A stretch of DNA of 64,000 nucleotides from Pseudomonas sp. S09G 359. GTDB taxonomy: Bacteria > Pseudomonadota > Gammaproteobacteria > Pseudomonadales > Pseudomonadaceae. The stretch lies in NCBI RefSeq assembly GCF_002843605.1, contig NZ_CP025263.1, positions 62,001 to 126,000 on the forward strand, given 5' to 3'. The notes under the pieces are model-generated. The model searched no databases. It had not been told where the DNA came from and worked only from the letters and a program-made list of their open reading frames with translations. The position numbers were made by a program, and so were the translations under genes. Shown here in pieces: positions 8,480-16,470 of the stretch. Each line of letters opens with the position of its first letter. Position 1 is the stretch's first letter.

Positions 8480-10264
8480 GTGGCCACCATCATGAAAAAA
8501 GTCGACGCAGTGATCGTTGGCTTCGGCTGGACTGGCGCCATCATGGCCAAGGAGCTGACGGAAGCAGGCCTCAACGTGGTAGCGCTGGAGCGCGGCCCGA
8601 TGCAGGACACTTACCCGGACGGCAACTATCCCCAGGTCATCGATGAACTGACCTACAGCGTGCGTAAAAAACTCTTCCAGGACATTTCCAAGGAAACGGT
8701 GACGATTCGCCACAGTGTGAATGACGTTGCTCTGCCGAACCGTCAGCTCGGTGCTTTCTTGCCGGGTAACGGCGTAGGTGGCGCCGGCCTGCACTGGTCG
8801 GGCGTGCATTTTCGTGTCGACCCCATCGAGTTGCGCATGCGCAGCCACTACGAAGAGCGCTACGGCAAAAACTTTATTCCCAAAGACATGACCATCCAGG
8901 ACTTCGGCGTCAGTTACGAAGAACTGGAGCCGTTTTTCGACTACGCGGAAAAAGTCTTCGGCACCTCCGGCCAGGCCTGGACGGTGAAGGGGCAATTGGT
9001 GGGTGAGGGCCGCGGCGGTAACCCGTACGCGCCAGACCGTTCCAACCCGTTCCCGTTGGAGGCGCAGAAGAATACCGTCTCCGCACAGTTGTTTCAGAAA
9101 GCGGCGGCCAGTGTGGGTTACAAACCCTACAACCTGCCCTCGGCCAATACTTCGGGGCCGTACACCAACCCCTACGGCGCGCAGATGGGCCCGTGCAATT
9201 TCTGCGGTTTTTGCAGCGGCTATGTTTGCTACATGTACTCCAAGGCCTCGCCGAACGTAAACATCCTGCCGGCCCTGCGCCAGGTGCCGAATTTTGAGCT
9301 GCGGGCCAATTCCCATGTGCTCAAGGTCAACCTCGACAGCACCAAGAGCAAGGCCACCGGCGTGACCTACGTCGACGCCCAGGGCCGCGAATGCGAGCAA
9401 CCGGCGGACCTGGTAATCCTCGGCGCGTTCCAGTTCCACAACGTGCGGCTGATGCTGTTGTCGGGCATCGGCAAGCCCTACGACCCGATTACCAATGAGG
9501 GCGTGGTCGGCAGGAACTTCGCCTACCAGAACATGGCGACCATCAAGGCGTTCTTCGACAAGGACACCCACACCAACAACTTTATCGGTGCCGGCGGCAA
9601 TGGCGTGGCGATGGATGACTTCAACGCCGACAACTTCGACCACGGGCCGCATGGCTTTGTGGGCGGCTCGCCGATGTGGGTCAACCAGGCCGGCAGTCGA
9701 CCGATTGCCGGTACGTCCAACCCGCCTGGCACGCCGGCCTGGGGCAGTGCCTGGAAGCGCGCCACCGCCGATTACTACACTCACCAGGTGTCGATGGACG
9801 CCCACGGCGCCCATCAATCCTACCGGGGCAACTACCTGGATCTGGACCCGGTGTACCGTGACTCCTACGGCCTGCCGCTGCTGCGCATGACGTTCGACTG
9901 GCAGGAAAACGACATCAAGATGAACCGCTTCATGGTCGAGAAAATGGGCAAGGTCGCCGAAGCGATGAACCCCAAGGCCATTGCCGTGCTCGGCAAAAAG
10001 GTCGGTGAGCACTTCAACACCGCGTCCTACCAGACCACTCACCTCAATGGTGGCGCGATCATGGGTACCGACCCGAAAACCAGCGCCTTGAACCGCTACT
10101 TGCAGTGCTGGGATGTACACAACGTGTTTGTCCCGGGCGCGTCCGCATTCCCACAAGGTTTGGGTTACAACCCTACCGGCCTGGTGGCGGCGCTGACCTA
10201 TTGGTCGGCCCGCGCGATCCGCGAGCAGTACCTGAAAAACCCCGGCCCGCTGGTTCAGGCATAA
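8480..10264 (+). CDS. GMC-family FAD-dependent dehydrogenase large subunit (gluconate 2-dehydrogenase type)
   Basis: A 594-residue GMC oxidoreductase. The Rossmann dinucleotide motif is GFGWTGAIMAKELTEAGLNVVALERG at residues 14-39, and the C-terminal active-site block contains THLNGGAIMG and GYNPTGLVAALTYW. A cysteine cluster GPCNFCGFCSGYVC (C239, C242, C245, C250) resembles the 3Fe-4S site of membrane-bound FAD glucose and fructose dehydrogenases, which passes electrons to the cytochrome subunit. GTG at 8480 has GAGAGG eight bases upstream; ATG at 8492 is the alternative. It is exported folded with the Tat subunit and oxidises sugar acids in the periplasm. Exact substrate unproven. Confidence 0.9.
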   Translation: MATIMKKVDAVIVGFGWTGAIMAKELTEAGLNVVALERGPMQDTYPDGNYPQVIDELTYSVRKKLFQDISKETVTIRHSVNDVALPNRQLGAFLPGNGVGGAGLHWSGVHFRVDPIELRMRSHYEERYGKNFIPKDMTIQDFGVSYEELEPFFDYAEKVFGTSGQAWTVKGQLVGEGRGGNPYAPDRSNPFPLEAQKNTVSAQLFQKAAASVGYKPYNLPSANTSGPYTNPYGAQMGPCNFCGFCSGYVCYMYSKASPNVNILPALRQVPNFELRANSHVLKVNLDSTKSKATGVTYVDAQGRECEQPADLVILGAFQFHNVRLMLLSGIGKPYDPITNEGVVGRNFAYQNMATIKAFFDKDTHTNNFIGAGGNGVAMDDFNADNFDHGPHGFVGGSPMWVNQAGSRPIAGTSNPPGTPAWGSAWKRATADYYTHQVSMDAHGAHQSYRGNYLDLDPVYRDSYGLPLLRMTFDWQENDIKMNRFMVEKMGKVAEAMNPKAIAVLGKKVGEHFNTASYQTTHLNGGAIMGTDPKTSALNRYLQCWDVHNVFVPGASAFPQGLGYNPTGLVAALTYWSARAIREQYLKNPGPLVQA

Positions 10265-10276
10265 GGAGCGATGACC

Positions 10277-11575
10277 ATGAAAGCACTTGTTATCGCCTCC
10301 CTGGCGCTGTTCAGCAGTTGTTCGGTGAGCGCCGCCGAAACCGACTTGATCAAGCAGGGCGAGTACCTGGCCCGCGCCGGTGACTGTGTGGCCTGCCACA
10401 CCAGCAAGGGCGGCAAGCCGTTTGCTGGCGGCCTGCCGATGGAAACCCCGATCGGCGTGATCTACTCCACCAACATCACCCCGGACAAGACTGGACTGGG
10501 CGACTACAGCTTTGAAGACTTCGACAAGGCCGTGCGCCATGGCGTCGCCAAGAGCGGTAGTACGCTTTACCCAGCGATGCCCTACCCGTCTTACGCACGT
10601 GTCAGCGAAAGCGATATGCGCGCGCTGTATGCCTACTTCATGAAAGGCGTGGAGCCGGTCGCCCAGGAGAATAAAGCCAGCGATATTCCCTGGCCCTTGA
10701 GCATGCGTTGGCCGCTGGCGGCGTGGCGTTGGATGTTTGCCCCTGAGGTGGCCGATGACCAGGCGGCGGCAGACGCCGACCCGGTCATCAGCCGGGGCGC
10801 TTACCTGGTTGAAGGCCTTGGCCACTGCGGCGCCTGCCACACGCCACGGGCCCTGACCATGCAGGAAAAAGCCCTGAGCGCCACCGATGGCAATGCGTTC
10901 CTGTCCGGCAGCGCGCCACTGGAAGGCTGGATCGCGAAAAGCCTGCGTGGCGACCACAAGGACGGCCTCGGCAGCTGGAGCGAGGAACAACTGGTGCAAT
11001 TCCTCAAGACCGGCCGCAGTGACCGCAGCGCGGTGTTTGGCGGCATGAGCGATGTGGTCGTCCACAGCATGCAGTACATGTCGCAAGACGACCTGACGGC
11101 GATCGCCCGCTACCTCAAGAGCCTGCCGGCTGTCGATCCCAAGGACCAGCCGCACCAGTACGACAAGCAAGTGGCCGAGGCGCTGTGGAAAGGCGATGAC
11201 AGCAAGCCGGGTGCATCCGTGTATATCGACAACTGCGCGGCCTGCCACCGTACCGACGGCCATGGTTACACGCGGGTGTTCCCGGCGCTGGCCGGTAACC
11301 CGGTGTTGCAGACGGCGGATGCCACGTCGTTGATCAATATCGTGTTGAACGGTGGCACCTTGCCGGCCACTCATACGGCGCCGTCGACCTTCACCATGCC
11401 GGCGTTTGCCTGGCGCCTGTCGGACCAGGAAGTGGCGGACGTGGTCAGTTTTGTGCGCGGCAGTTGGGGTAATAAAGGCGCGCCAGTCAAAGCCAGTGAC
11501 GTGGCGGACCTGCGCAAGAGTGATATGCGCACCACCTCCGGCGACGACCTGGGGCAAGTCACGCAAAAGCACTGA
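10277..11575 (+). CDS. Triheme cytochrome c subunit of the GMC dehydrogenase
   Basis: A 432-residue periplasmic-facing membrane cytochrome with a Sec signal (MKALVIASLALFSSCSVSAAE) and three CxxCH heme sites: C37-H41 (CVACH), C184-H188 (CGACH) and C320-H324 (CAACH). This is the arrangement of the cytochrome subunits of acetic-acid-bacterial alcohol, gluconate and fructose dehydrogenases, which pass electrons to ubiquinone. An ATG six bases upstream (10271) is too close to the AAGGAG; the ATG at 10277 has eight-base spacing. It is the last gene of the operon. The LexA-box promoter of the next gene starts 31 bases after its stop. Confidence 0.93.
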   Translation: MKALVIASLALFSSCSVSAAETDLIKQGEYLARAGDCVACHTSKGGKPFAGGLPMETPIGVIYSTNITPDKTGLGDYSFEDFDKAVRHGVAKSGSTLYPAMPYPSYARVSESDMRALYAYFMKGVEPVAQENKASDIPWPLSMRWPLAAWRWMFAPEVADDQAAADADPVISRGAYLVEGLGHCGACHTPRALTMQEKALSATDGNAFLSGSAPLEGWIAKSLRGDHKDGLGSWSEEQLVQFLKTGRSDRSAVFGGMSDVVVHSMQYMSQDDLTAIARYLKSLPAVDPKDQPHQYDKQVAEALWKGDDSKPGASVYIDNCAACHRTDGHGYTRVFPALAGNPVLQTADATSLINIVLNGGTLPATHTAPSTFTMPAFAWRLSDQEVADVVSFVRGSWGNKGAPVKASDVADLRKSDMRTTSGDDLGQVTQKH

Positions 11576-11606
11576 CCGCTAAACGGCACTGGTCATAAAG
11601 ACGATG

Positions 11607-11638
11607 CCCCTATACTGTATATAAAAACAGTATAGGGG
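11607..11638 (+). promoter_or_regulatory. LexA (SOS) box inside a 32-base palindrome
   Basis: Two perfect 12-base inverted arms, CCCCTATACTGT and ACAGTATAGGGG, surround ATATAAAA. The inner part is CTG-N10-CAG with an AT-rich centre and TA/TA flanks, the gammaproteobacterial LexA consensus. It ends eight bases before the start codon of the radical SAM gene, and its right arm supplies the GGGG Shine-Dalgarno-like sequence. Confidence 0.9.
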
Positions 11639-11645
11639 CGTTTTC

Positions 11646-12704
11646 ATGTCTACACCTCTGCCGCCCCGTGGCCGGGGCACGGCCACCAACCTGCACAACC
11701 GTTTTGCGCCTACCGTCAGCGTGGCCGAGGACGACGGTTGGTTCCAGGAAGTGCCGCCGACCCAGGGCACCGAAGTGCGTATTGAAACGGCCAAGAGCAT
11801 CATTACCCGCAACAACTCGCCGGACTTGCCGTTTGATCGCTCGATAAACCCCTATCGCGGTTGCGAGCATGGCTGCATCTACTGCTATGCGCGGCCCAGC
11901 CATGCCTATTGGGACATGTCGCCGGGGCTGGATTTTGAAACCAAGCTGATCGCCAAGACCAACGCCGCCGATGTGCTGGAGCAACAGCTGTCGAAGCCGG
12001 GTTACGTGTGCGCGCCGATCAACTTGGGCTCCAATACCGACCCGTACCAGCCCATCGAGCGCGAGTATCGGATCACTCGGCAAACCCTTGAAGTGCTGCT
12101 GCGCTACCGGCACCCGGTGACCATCATTACTAAGGGCTCGTTGATCCTGCGAGATCTCGACCTGCTCACCGAACTGGCCCGGCAGCGTCTGGTGGCGGTG
12201 ATGATCAGCCTCACCAGCCTGGACGACGAACTCAAGCGTATCCTCGAGCCGCGTACGGCAGCGCCCAAAGCGCGGTTGAGGGCGATTCGGGTGATGCGCG
12301 AGGCCGGGATTCCGGTGGGTGTGCTGTGTTCGCCGATGATCCCGATGATCAACGACAGCGAGCTCGAGAGCCTGCTTACCGAAGCCCATGCCGCCGGTGC
12401 GCAAAGCGCGGCCTACATGATGTTGCGCCTGCCGCTGGAGGTGGCACCGTTGTTCGAGGAGTGGCTGGCCGCGCATTACCCGCAGCGCGCAGCGCATGTG
12501 ATGAGCCTGGTACGCCAGGTACGAGGTGGCGAGGTGTACGACAGCCGTTTCGGCGTGCGCATGCGTGGCGAAGGGCCGTTTGCCGATTTGCTGGCGCAGC
12601 GCTTCAGCAAGGCGATCAAGCGCCTGGGGCTCAACCGCAGGGAGGGGTTCAACCTGGATTGCACGGCATTCTGCCCACCGGGCAGGCAGATGGCTTTGTT
12701 GTAG
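11646..12704 (+). CDS. PA0069-family radical SAM protein (SplB-like)
   Basis: A 352-residue radical SAM protein. The 4Fe-4S-binding cysteines are C73, C77 and C80 in YRGCEHGCIYCYAR, and the following block SHAYWDMSPGLDFETKLIAK is characteristic of the Rv2578c/PA0069 group, which is related to spore photoproduct lyase. LexA control just upstream points to a DNA-damage role, but no reaction has been shown for this group to my knowledge. The C-terminal LDCTAFCPPGRQMALL contains a further conserved cysteine pair. ATG at 11646 is the only sensible start. Monocistronic by context. Confidence 0.92.
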   Translation: MSTPLPPRGRGTATNLHNRFAPTVSVAEDDGWFQEVPPTQGTEVRIETAKSIITRNNSPDLPFDRSINPYRGCEHGCIYCYARPSHAYWDMSPGLDFETKLIAKTNAADVLEQQLSKPGYVCAPINLGSNTDPYQPIEREYRITRQTLEVLLRYRHPVTIITKGSLILRDLDLLTELARQRLVAVMISLTSLDDELKRILEPRTAAPKARLRAIRVMREAGIPVGVLCSPMIPMINDSELESLLTEAHAAGAQSAAYMMLRLPLEVAPLFEEWLAAHYPQRAAHVMSLVRQVRGGEVYDSRFGVRMRGEGPFADLLAQRFSKAIKRLGLNRREGFNLDCTAFCPPGRQMALL

Positions 12705-12930
12705 ACTTACGGGGAGAGCGCATCTTTCCTATAGGAATAGTCGCGTTTTGATATCACTGAAACCCGCGATCTAGAGCGGTTCATTCAGTTTGAGTTAAGT
12801 TTCGGCGGTTACCTTGTTCAGCGAGTGACTGATGAGTCGAAGCCTGCTTTTTTGGACTTTTAAAACTATTCCAATGGCCGGGTATCGAACTGACCTGAAT
12901 ACTCCCCTGCATTAATCAAGAGGATGAATC
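12705..12930. other. Intergenic region with palindromes upstream of beta-carbonic anhydrase gene
   Basis: No gene is visible. A perfect 12-base palindrome TTCCTATAGGAA lies at 12726-12737, and GGAATAG (12734-12740) recurs inverted as CTATTCC at 12866-12872, so an operator or looping site is possible. An AAGAGGATGAATC Shine-Dalgarno region precedes the next ATG. In PAO1, as I remember it, the genes on either side are about 30 loci apart. Confidence 0.5.
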
Positions 12931-13662
12931 ATGAGTGACAAGGATAAACAGCCGTTGGCTGCGTCGGCTTCCGCCCCTCAAGTGGCGGAGTCCGCCGATG
13001 CAGCGCTAAAGCATATCGTTGACGGCTTTTTGCATTTCCATCACGACGTCTTCCCTCAGCAGGAAGAACTCTTCAAGAAACTCGCCACGGCCCAGAGCCC
13101 ACGGGCGATGTTCATTACCTGCGCCGACTCGCGCATTGTGCCGGAGCTGATTACCCAAAGCTCGCCTGGCGACCTGTTCGTGACCCGTAACGTCGGTAAC
13201 GTAGTGCCGCCCTACGGCCAGATGAACGGCGGTGTTTCCACGGCTATCGAATACGCGGTGCTCGCCCTGGGCGTGCAGCACATCATCGTGTGCGGGCATT
13301 CCGATTGCGGCGCCATGCGCGCGGTACTCAACCCTCAGAGTCTGGAAAAGATGCCGACGGTCCGGGCCTGGCTGCGGCATGCTGAGGTCGCCAAGTCCAT
13401 GGTCGAGGACAACTGCGACTGCGCCAATGAAGGCGAAAGCATGAAGGTGCTGACCGAAGAAAACGTCATCGCCCAGTTGCAGCATTTGCGTACCCACCCT
13501 TCCGTGGCTTCGCGCATGGCTAATGGTCAGTTGTTTATCCATGGCTGGATCTACAACATCGAGACCAGCGAAATCCGCGCTTACGATGCGGACCAGGCGG
13601 CGTTCCGACCGCTGGGCGGCGACGGGCCGATCCCTTGCGCGACGCCTAAAGCGCGCTTCTAA
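12931..13662 (+). CDS. Beta-class carbonic anhydrase (psCA1-like)
   Basis: A 243-residue cytoplasmic zinc enzyme interconverting CO2 and bicarbonate. Ligands and catalytic dyad are all present: C64, D66 and R68 in ITCADSR, and H123 and C126 in CGHSDCG. About 28 extra residues, low-complexity and Ala/Ser-rich, precede the domain and are probably disordered. It is followed after 85 bases by a SulP transporter gene, a pairing common in bacteria and suggestive of bicarbonate uptake or CO2 supply. The ATG has AAGAGGATGA upstream. The family call is secure. Confidence 0.95.
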   Translation: MSDKDKQPLAASASAPQVAESADAALKHIVDGFLHFHHDVFPQQEELFKKLATAQSPRAMFITCADSRIVPELITQSSPGDLFVTRNVGNVVPPYGQMNGGVSTAIEYAVLALGVQHIIVCGHSDCGAMRAVLNPQSLEKMPTVRAWLRHAEVAKSMVEDNCDCANEGESMKVLTEENVIAQLQHLRTHPSVASRMANGQLFIHGWIYNIETSEIRAYDADQAAFRPLGGDGPIPCATPKARF

Positions 13663-13747
13663 AACACTTCCCTGCCGGGTAAAGCGGTGGCTGCCATGGA
13701 TGCAGCCAGGCTTTGCCGCGCCCGGCGAATGCCTCGGGAGAGTCATC

Positions 13748-15295
13748 ATGCGTGCTGCTCAATTGAAAGCTGTATTGCCACGGGAGCTGCTGGCCTCCGT
13801 GGTTGTGTTTCTGGTTGCCCTGCCCTTGTGCATGGGCATCGCGATTGCGTCCGGCATGCCGCCGGCGAAGGGCCTGATCACCGGCATCATCGGCGGCCTG
13901 GTAGTGGGTTGGCTGGCGGGGTCGCCGCTGCAGGTCAGTGGCCCGGCGGCGGGCCTGGCGGTGTTGGTATTCGAACTGGTGCGCCAGCACGGCATGCTGA
14001 TGCTGGGGCCGATCCTGCTGCTGGCGGGCTTTCTGCAATTGGTAGCCGGGCGCCTGCGCCTGGGTTGCTGGTTCCGCGTTACGGCGCCGGCGGTGGTGTA
14101 CGGCATGTTGGCGGGCATCGGCGTGTTGATTGTGTTGTCGCAGGTCCACGTGATGCTCGACAGTACGCCCAAGCCATCGGGGCTGGATAACCTGGCGGGC
14201 TTCCCGGCGGCGTTGGCCGAGGCGATTCCTGCCTTGGGCGGCGGCCTCGGCTGGCAGGCAGGTTTGCTCGGGCTTTCGACGATGCTGGTGATGTACCTGT
14301 GGGATAAATTGCGCCCGCAATCACTACGGTTCGTCCCGGGCGCCCTGCTCGGTGTGGGCCTTGCAACGGTGACCAGCCTGGTGCTGGCGTTGCAGGTCAA
14401 GCGCGTGGAAGTCCCGGAAAACCTGGCTGACGCCATCGACTGGCTGCGCCCCAGCGACCTGCTGAACCTGGCCGATCCGCAATTGTTGATCGCCGCTTTC
14501 GCCGTGGCGTTTATCGCCAGCGCCGAAACCCTGCTCTCTGCCGCTGCGGTCGACCGCATGCACAGCGGCCAGCGCTCTGATTTCGACAAGGAATTGTCTG
14601 CCCAGGGTGTGGGCAACATGCTCTGCGGCCTGGTTGGCGCCCTGCCGATGACCGGCGTGATCGTGCGCAGCTCGGCCAACGTGCAGGCCGGCGCTACCAC
14701 CCGCTTGTCGGCGATGTTCCATGGCCTGTGGCTGCTGGCGTTTGTGCTGTTGCTGTCGAGCGTGCTGCAAAGCATTCCGGTGGCGAGCCTGGCGGGCGTG
14801 CTGGTGTATACCGGCATCAAGCTGGTGGACCTCAAGGCGTTCCGAGGGTTGGCGCGCTATGGGCGGATGCCGATGTTCACCTATGCGGCGACGGCGCTGG
14901 CGATCATCTTTACCGACCTGCTTACCGGCGTGTTGGTTGGCTTTGGACTCACGTTGGTGAAGCTGGCGTTCAAGGCGTCGCGGTTGAAGGTCAGCCTGAT
15001 CGACCTGCCCCAGGACGGCGAGATGGAGCTGCGTTTGACCGGTGCGGCGACCTTTTTGAAAGTACCGGCACTGACCCAGGTGCTGTCGACGGTGCCCGCG
15101 GGGACGACCTTGCACGTGCCGCTCAGCAACTTGAGTTACATCGACCATTCCTGCCTGGAGTTGCTGGAGGAATGGGGACGGGCGAATGCGGCGAAGGGCT
15201 CGAAGCTGATGATCGAGGCGCGTGGGTTGAAGCGACGGTTGGAAGGGCGGATTCGTACGACGACGGGGATAGGTTCGGCGCCATCTACTACCTGA
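13748..15295 (+). CDS. SulP-family inorganic anion transporter with STAS domain
   Basis: A 515-residue inner-membrane protein with about 12-14 hydrophobic segments (residues 15-400) and a C-terminal cytoplasmic STAS domain (about residues 420-505, with LTGAATFLKVPALTQVL and LSNLSYIDHSCLELLEEW). The start LPRELLASVVVFLVALPLCMGIAIASGMPPAKGLITGIIGG is the SulP signature. Because its neighbour is a carbonic anhydrase gene, bicarbonate is a likely substrate, but sulphate transport is the family default. I selected ATG at 13748 (GGGAG upstream); the open frame extends back through the carbonic anhydrase gene but is shadow there. Confidence 0.92.
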   Translation: MRAAQLKAVLPRELLASVVVFLVALPLCMGIAIASGMPPAKGLITGIIGGLVVGWLAGSPLQVSGPAAGLAVLVFELVRQHGMLMLGPILLLAGFLQLVAGRLRLGCWFRVTAPAVVYGMLAGIGVLIVLSQVHVMLDSTPKPSGLDNLAGFPAALAEAIPALGGGLGWQAGLLGLSTMLVMYLWDKLRPQSLRFVPGALLGVGLATVTSLVLALQVKRVEVPENLADAIDWLRPSDLLNLADPQLLIAAFAVAFIASAETLLSAAAVDRMHSGQRSDFDKELSAQGVGNMLCGLVGALPMTGVIVRSSANVQAGATTRLSAMFHGLWLLAFVLLLSSVLQSIPVASLAGVLVYTGIKLVDLKAFRGLARYGRMPMFTYAATALAIIFTDLLTGVLVGFGLTLVKLAFKASRLKVSLIDLPQDGEMELRLTGAATFLKVPALTQVLSTVPAGTTLHVPLSNLSYIDHSCLELLEEWGRANAAKGSKLMIEARGLKRRLEGRIRTTTGIGSAPSTT

Positions 15296-15309
15296 CGAAA
15301 CCGGATGAA

Positions 15310-15434
15310 AAATGTGGGAGGGGCGGTGCGACGATTCGACTTGCTCGCGAATGCGGAGTATCAGTCACTGAATAACTGACTGAGCCACCACATTCGCGAG
15401 CAAGTCGAATCGTCGCACCGCCCCTCCCACATTT
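15310..15434. repeat. REP doublet with extended arms and a hybrid inner core
   Basis: The outer arms are the extended GTGGGAGGGGCGGTGCGACG type, but the inner part reads CTTGCTCGCGAA, as in the GCGGGCTTGCTCGCGAA repeats at 53526. It looks like a mosaic of two REP types. It sits between convergent genes and can terminate both. Confidence 0.92.
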
Positions 15435-15455
15435 GATCTTTATTGGCCGTAAGAT

Positions 15456-16103
15456 TTAAGCCGGCTGATCCAGCGCCAACTCAACCCCCAATTGCCGCGA
15501 CAAGCACGGCCAGCGCTTCCACGCTGCTTCCGTGCTCGGGCTCTTGAGCTGTTCGCGGTAGGTCTCGACCGACTCCAGCGCAAAGCTGTCTTCGTTAAGC
15601 ATCTCATCCACCGCCAAGTGCACGGCTTCATCCAACTGGTTGGCGAAGGTTTCGCCGATCAGTTGATGGGCGATCAGGTTGGCCACGGTGGTATCCGCCG
15701 GAATCAACGGCTGGCCGAAATGCTTGATATACAAATCGTTTACTTCTTCCACCAGACGATGAGCCAGGTAAGCCTCGTCCAGCAGCCCGTCGAGCCCCTC
15801 ATGGCCGGCCAGGATCGCTGGCGGCTGCAGGAAGAAATGCTCGGCGATTTTCAGTACCGGCTTGATCTGGCTTTCGATCCCGGCTTCGCGGGCCACGTCG
15901 TTGGCGGCGTCCAGCAAGTCCGGGACGAGGTCGATGTAGGCGGTCACAAAACGGGTCATGACAATGTTGCGATCACCGTCAGCCAGGGAGATGGCCGAAT
16001 GCAGGTGCGGCAATTGTTTTTCCAGTTGCAGGGCAAGCTGGCCAGTGCTGGCTTCGTGTTGATGGGCACGGGAAATCTGCTCGCGCAATGCGGCGGTGTT
16101 CAT
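15456..16103 (-). CDS. Conserved hypothetical protein (PA0104-like position)
   Basis: A 215-residue protein, soluble and mostly helical, with no signal peptide or membrane segment. I recognise no domain. The middle (YIDLVPDLLDAANDVAREAGIESQIKPVLKIAEHFFLQPPAILAGHEGLDGLLDEAYLAHRLVEEVND) is helical and acidic, and the HxxE/DE pairs are compatible with metal binding, though that is speculation. The ATG at 16103 follows GGAGCC; further in-frame codons upstream lack a Shine-Dalgarno sequence. It is convergent with the SulP gene and divergent from coxB. Position between SulP and coxB matches PAO1. Confidence 0.75.
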   Translation of the reverse strand: MNTAALREQISRAHQHEASTGQLALQLEKQLPHLHSAISLADGDRNIVMTRFVTAYIDLVPDLLDAANDVAREAGIESQIKPVLKIAEHFFLQPPAILAGHEGLDGLLDEAYLAHRLVEEVNDLYIKHFGQPLIPADTTVANLIAHQLIGETFANQLDEAVHLAVDEMLNEDSFALESVETYREQLKSPSTEAAWKRWPCLSRQLGVELALDQPA

Positions 16104-16470
16104 GAAGGCTCCAGTGATGCAGGCGTAGGAATAGGGAGAGCATAAGGTAGCTCGTTTATACGAGCGCCTCAGACGCATTTGTCATAATTATTTCATGGTT
16201 ATGCGCCCGCGTTATATCGAATTGCCATCGTTCGTCGGATAAACGATTCCGCTCCCGTATTTATTGGCCCCGGCCGGTCATTTTCACTCATTTACCCCTA
16301 CACATTGCGGGGTTGCAGAGCGAGTCTATACTCGGGTTTGTACGCGATTAGCTGATGACGCCAGACTGCATAAGCAGGCAAGGCTAAGCGGTTGTAAGCA
16401 GTATGGAAGCCGCTCCCTTCGACGCAGGTGCAAACCGGCGGGATAACAAGAACGATAAGGGGAACCCGCA
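16104..16470. other. Regulatory interval upstream of the cox operon
   Basis: This 367-base stretch contains no gene I can support. It holds a GCTCG-N6-CGAGC dyad at 16150-16165, a candidate promoter at 16305-16332, and a roughly 140-base leader to coxB that includes AAGGGGAACC as the coxB Shine-Dalgarno sequence. A CCCC-N10-GGGG dyad overlaps the -35 element. Confidence 0.6.
16305..16332 (+). promoter_or_regulatory. Candidate sigma-S/sigma-70 promoter of the aa3 oxidase operon
   Basis: TTGCGG (16305-16310), a 16-base spacer, then TATACT (16327-16332) preceded by C, giving CTATACT, which is the sigma-S-preferred -10. The aa3 oxidase of P. aeruginosa is known to be RpoS-dependent and induced by starvation, which fits. 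Not proven from sequence alone. Confidence 0.5.

Noticed and set aside
8129..11572. A 1147-codon open frame on the minus strand opposite the dehydrogenase operon
   Set aside because: It is the antisense shadow of three well-supported genes in high-GC DNA; it lacks any recognisable domain, and its residues (many H, R, V, G) are those expected from reversed codons.
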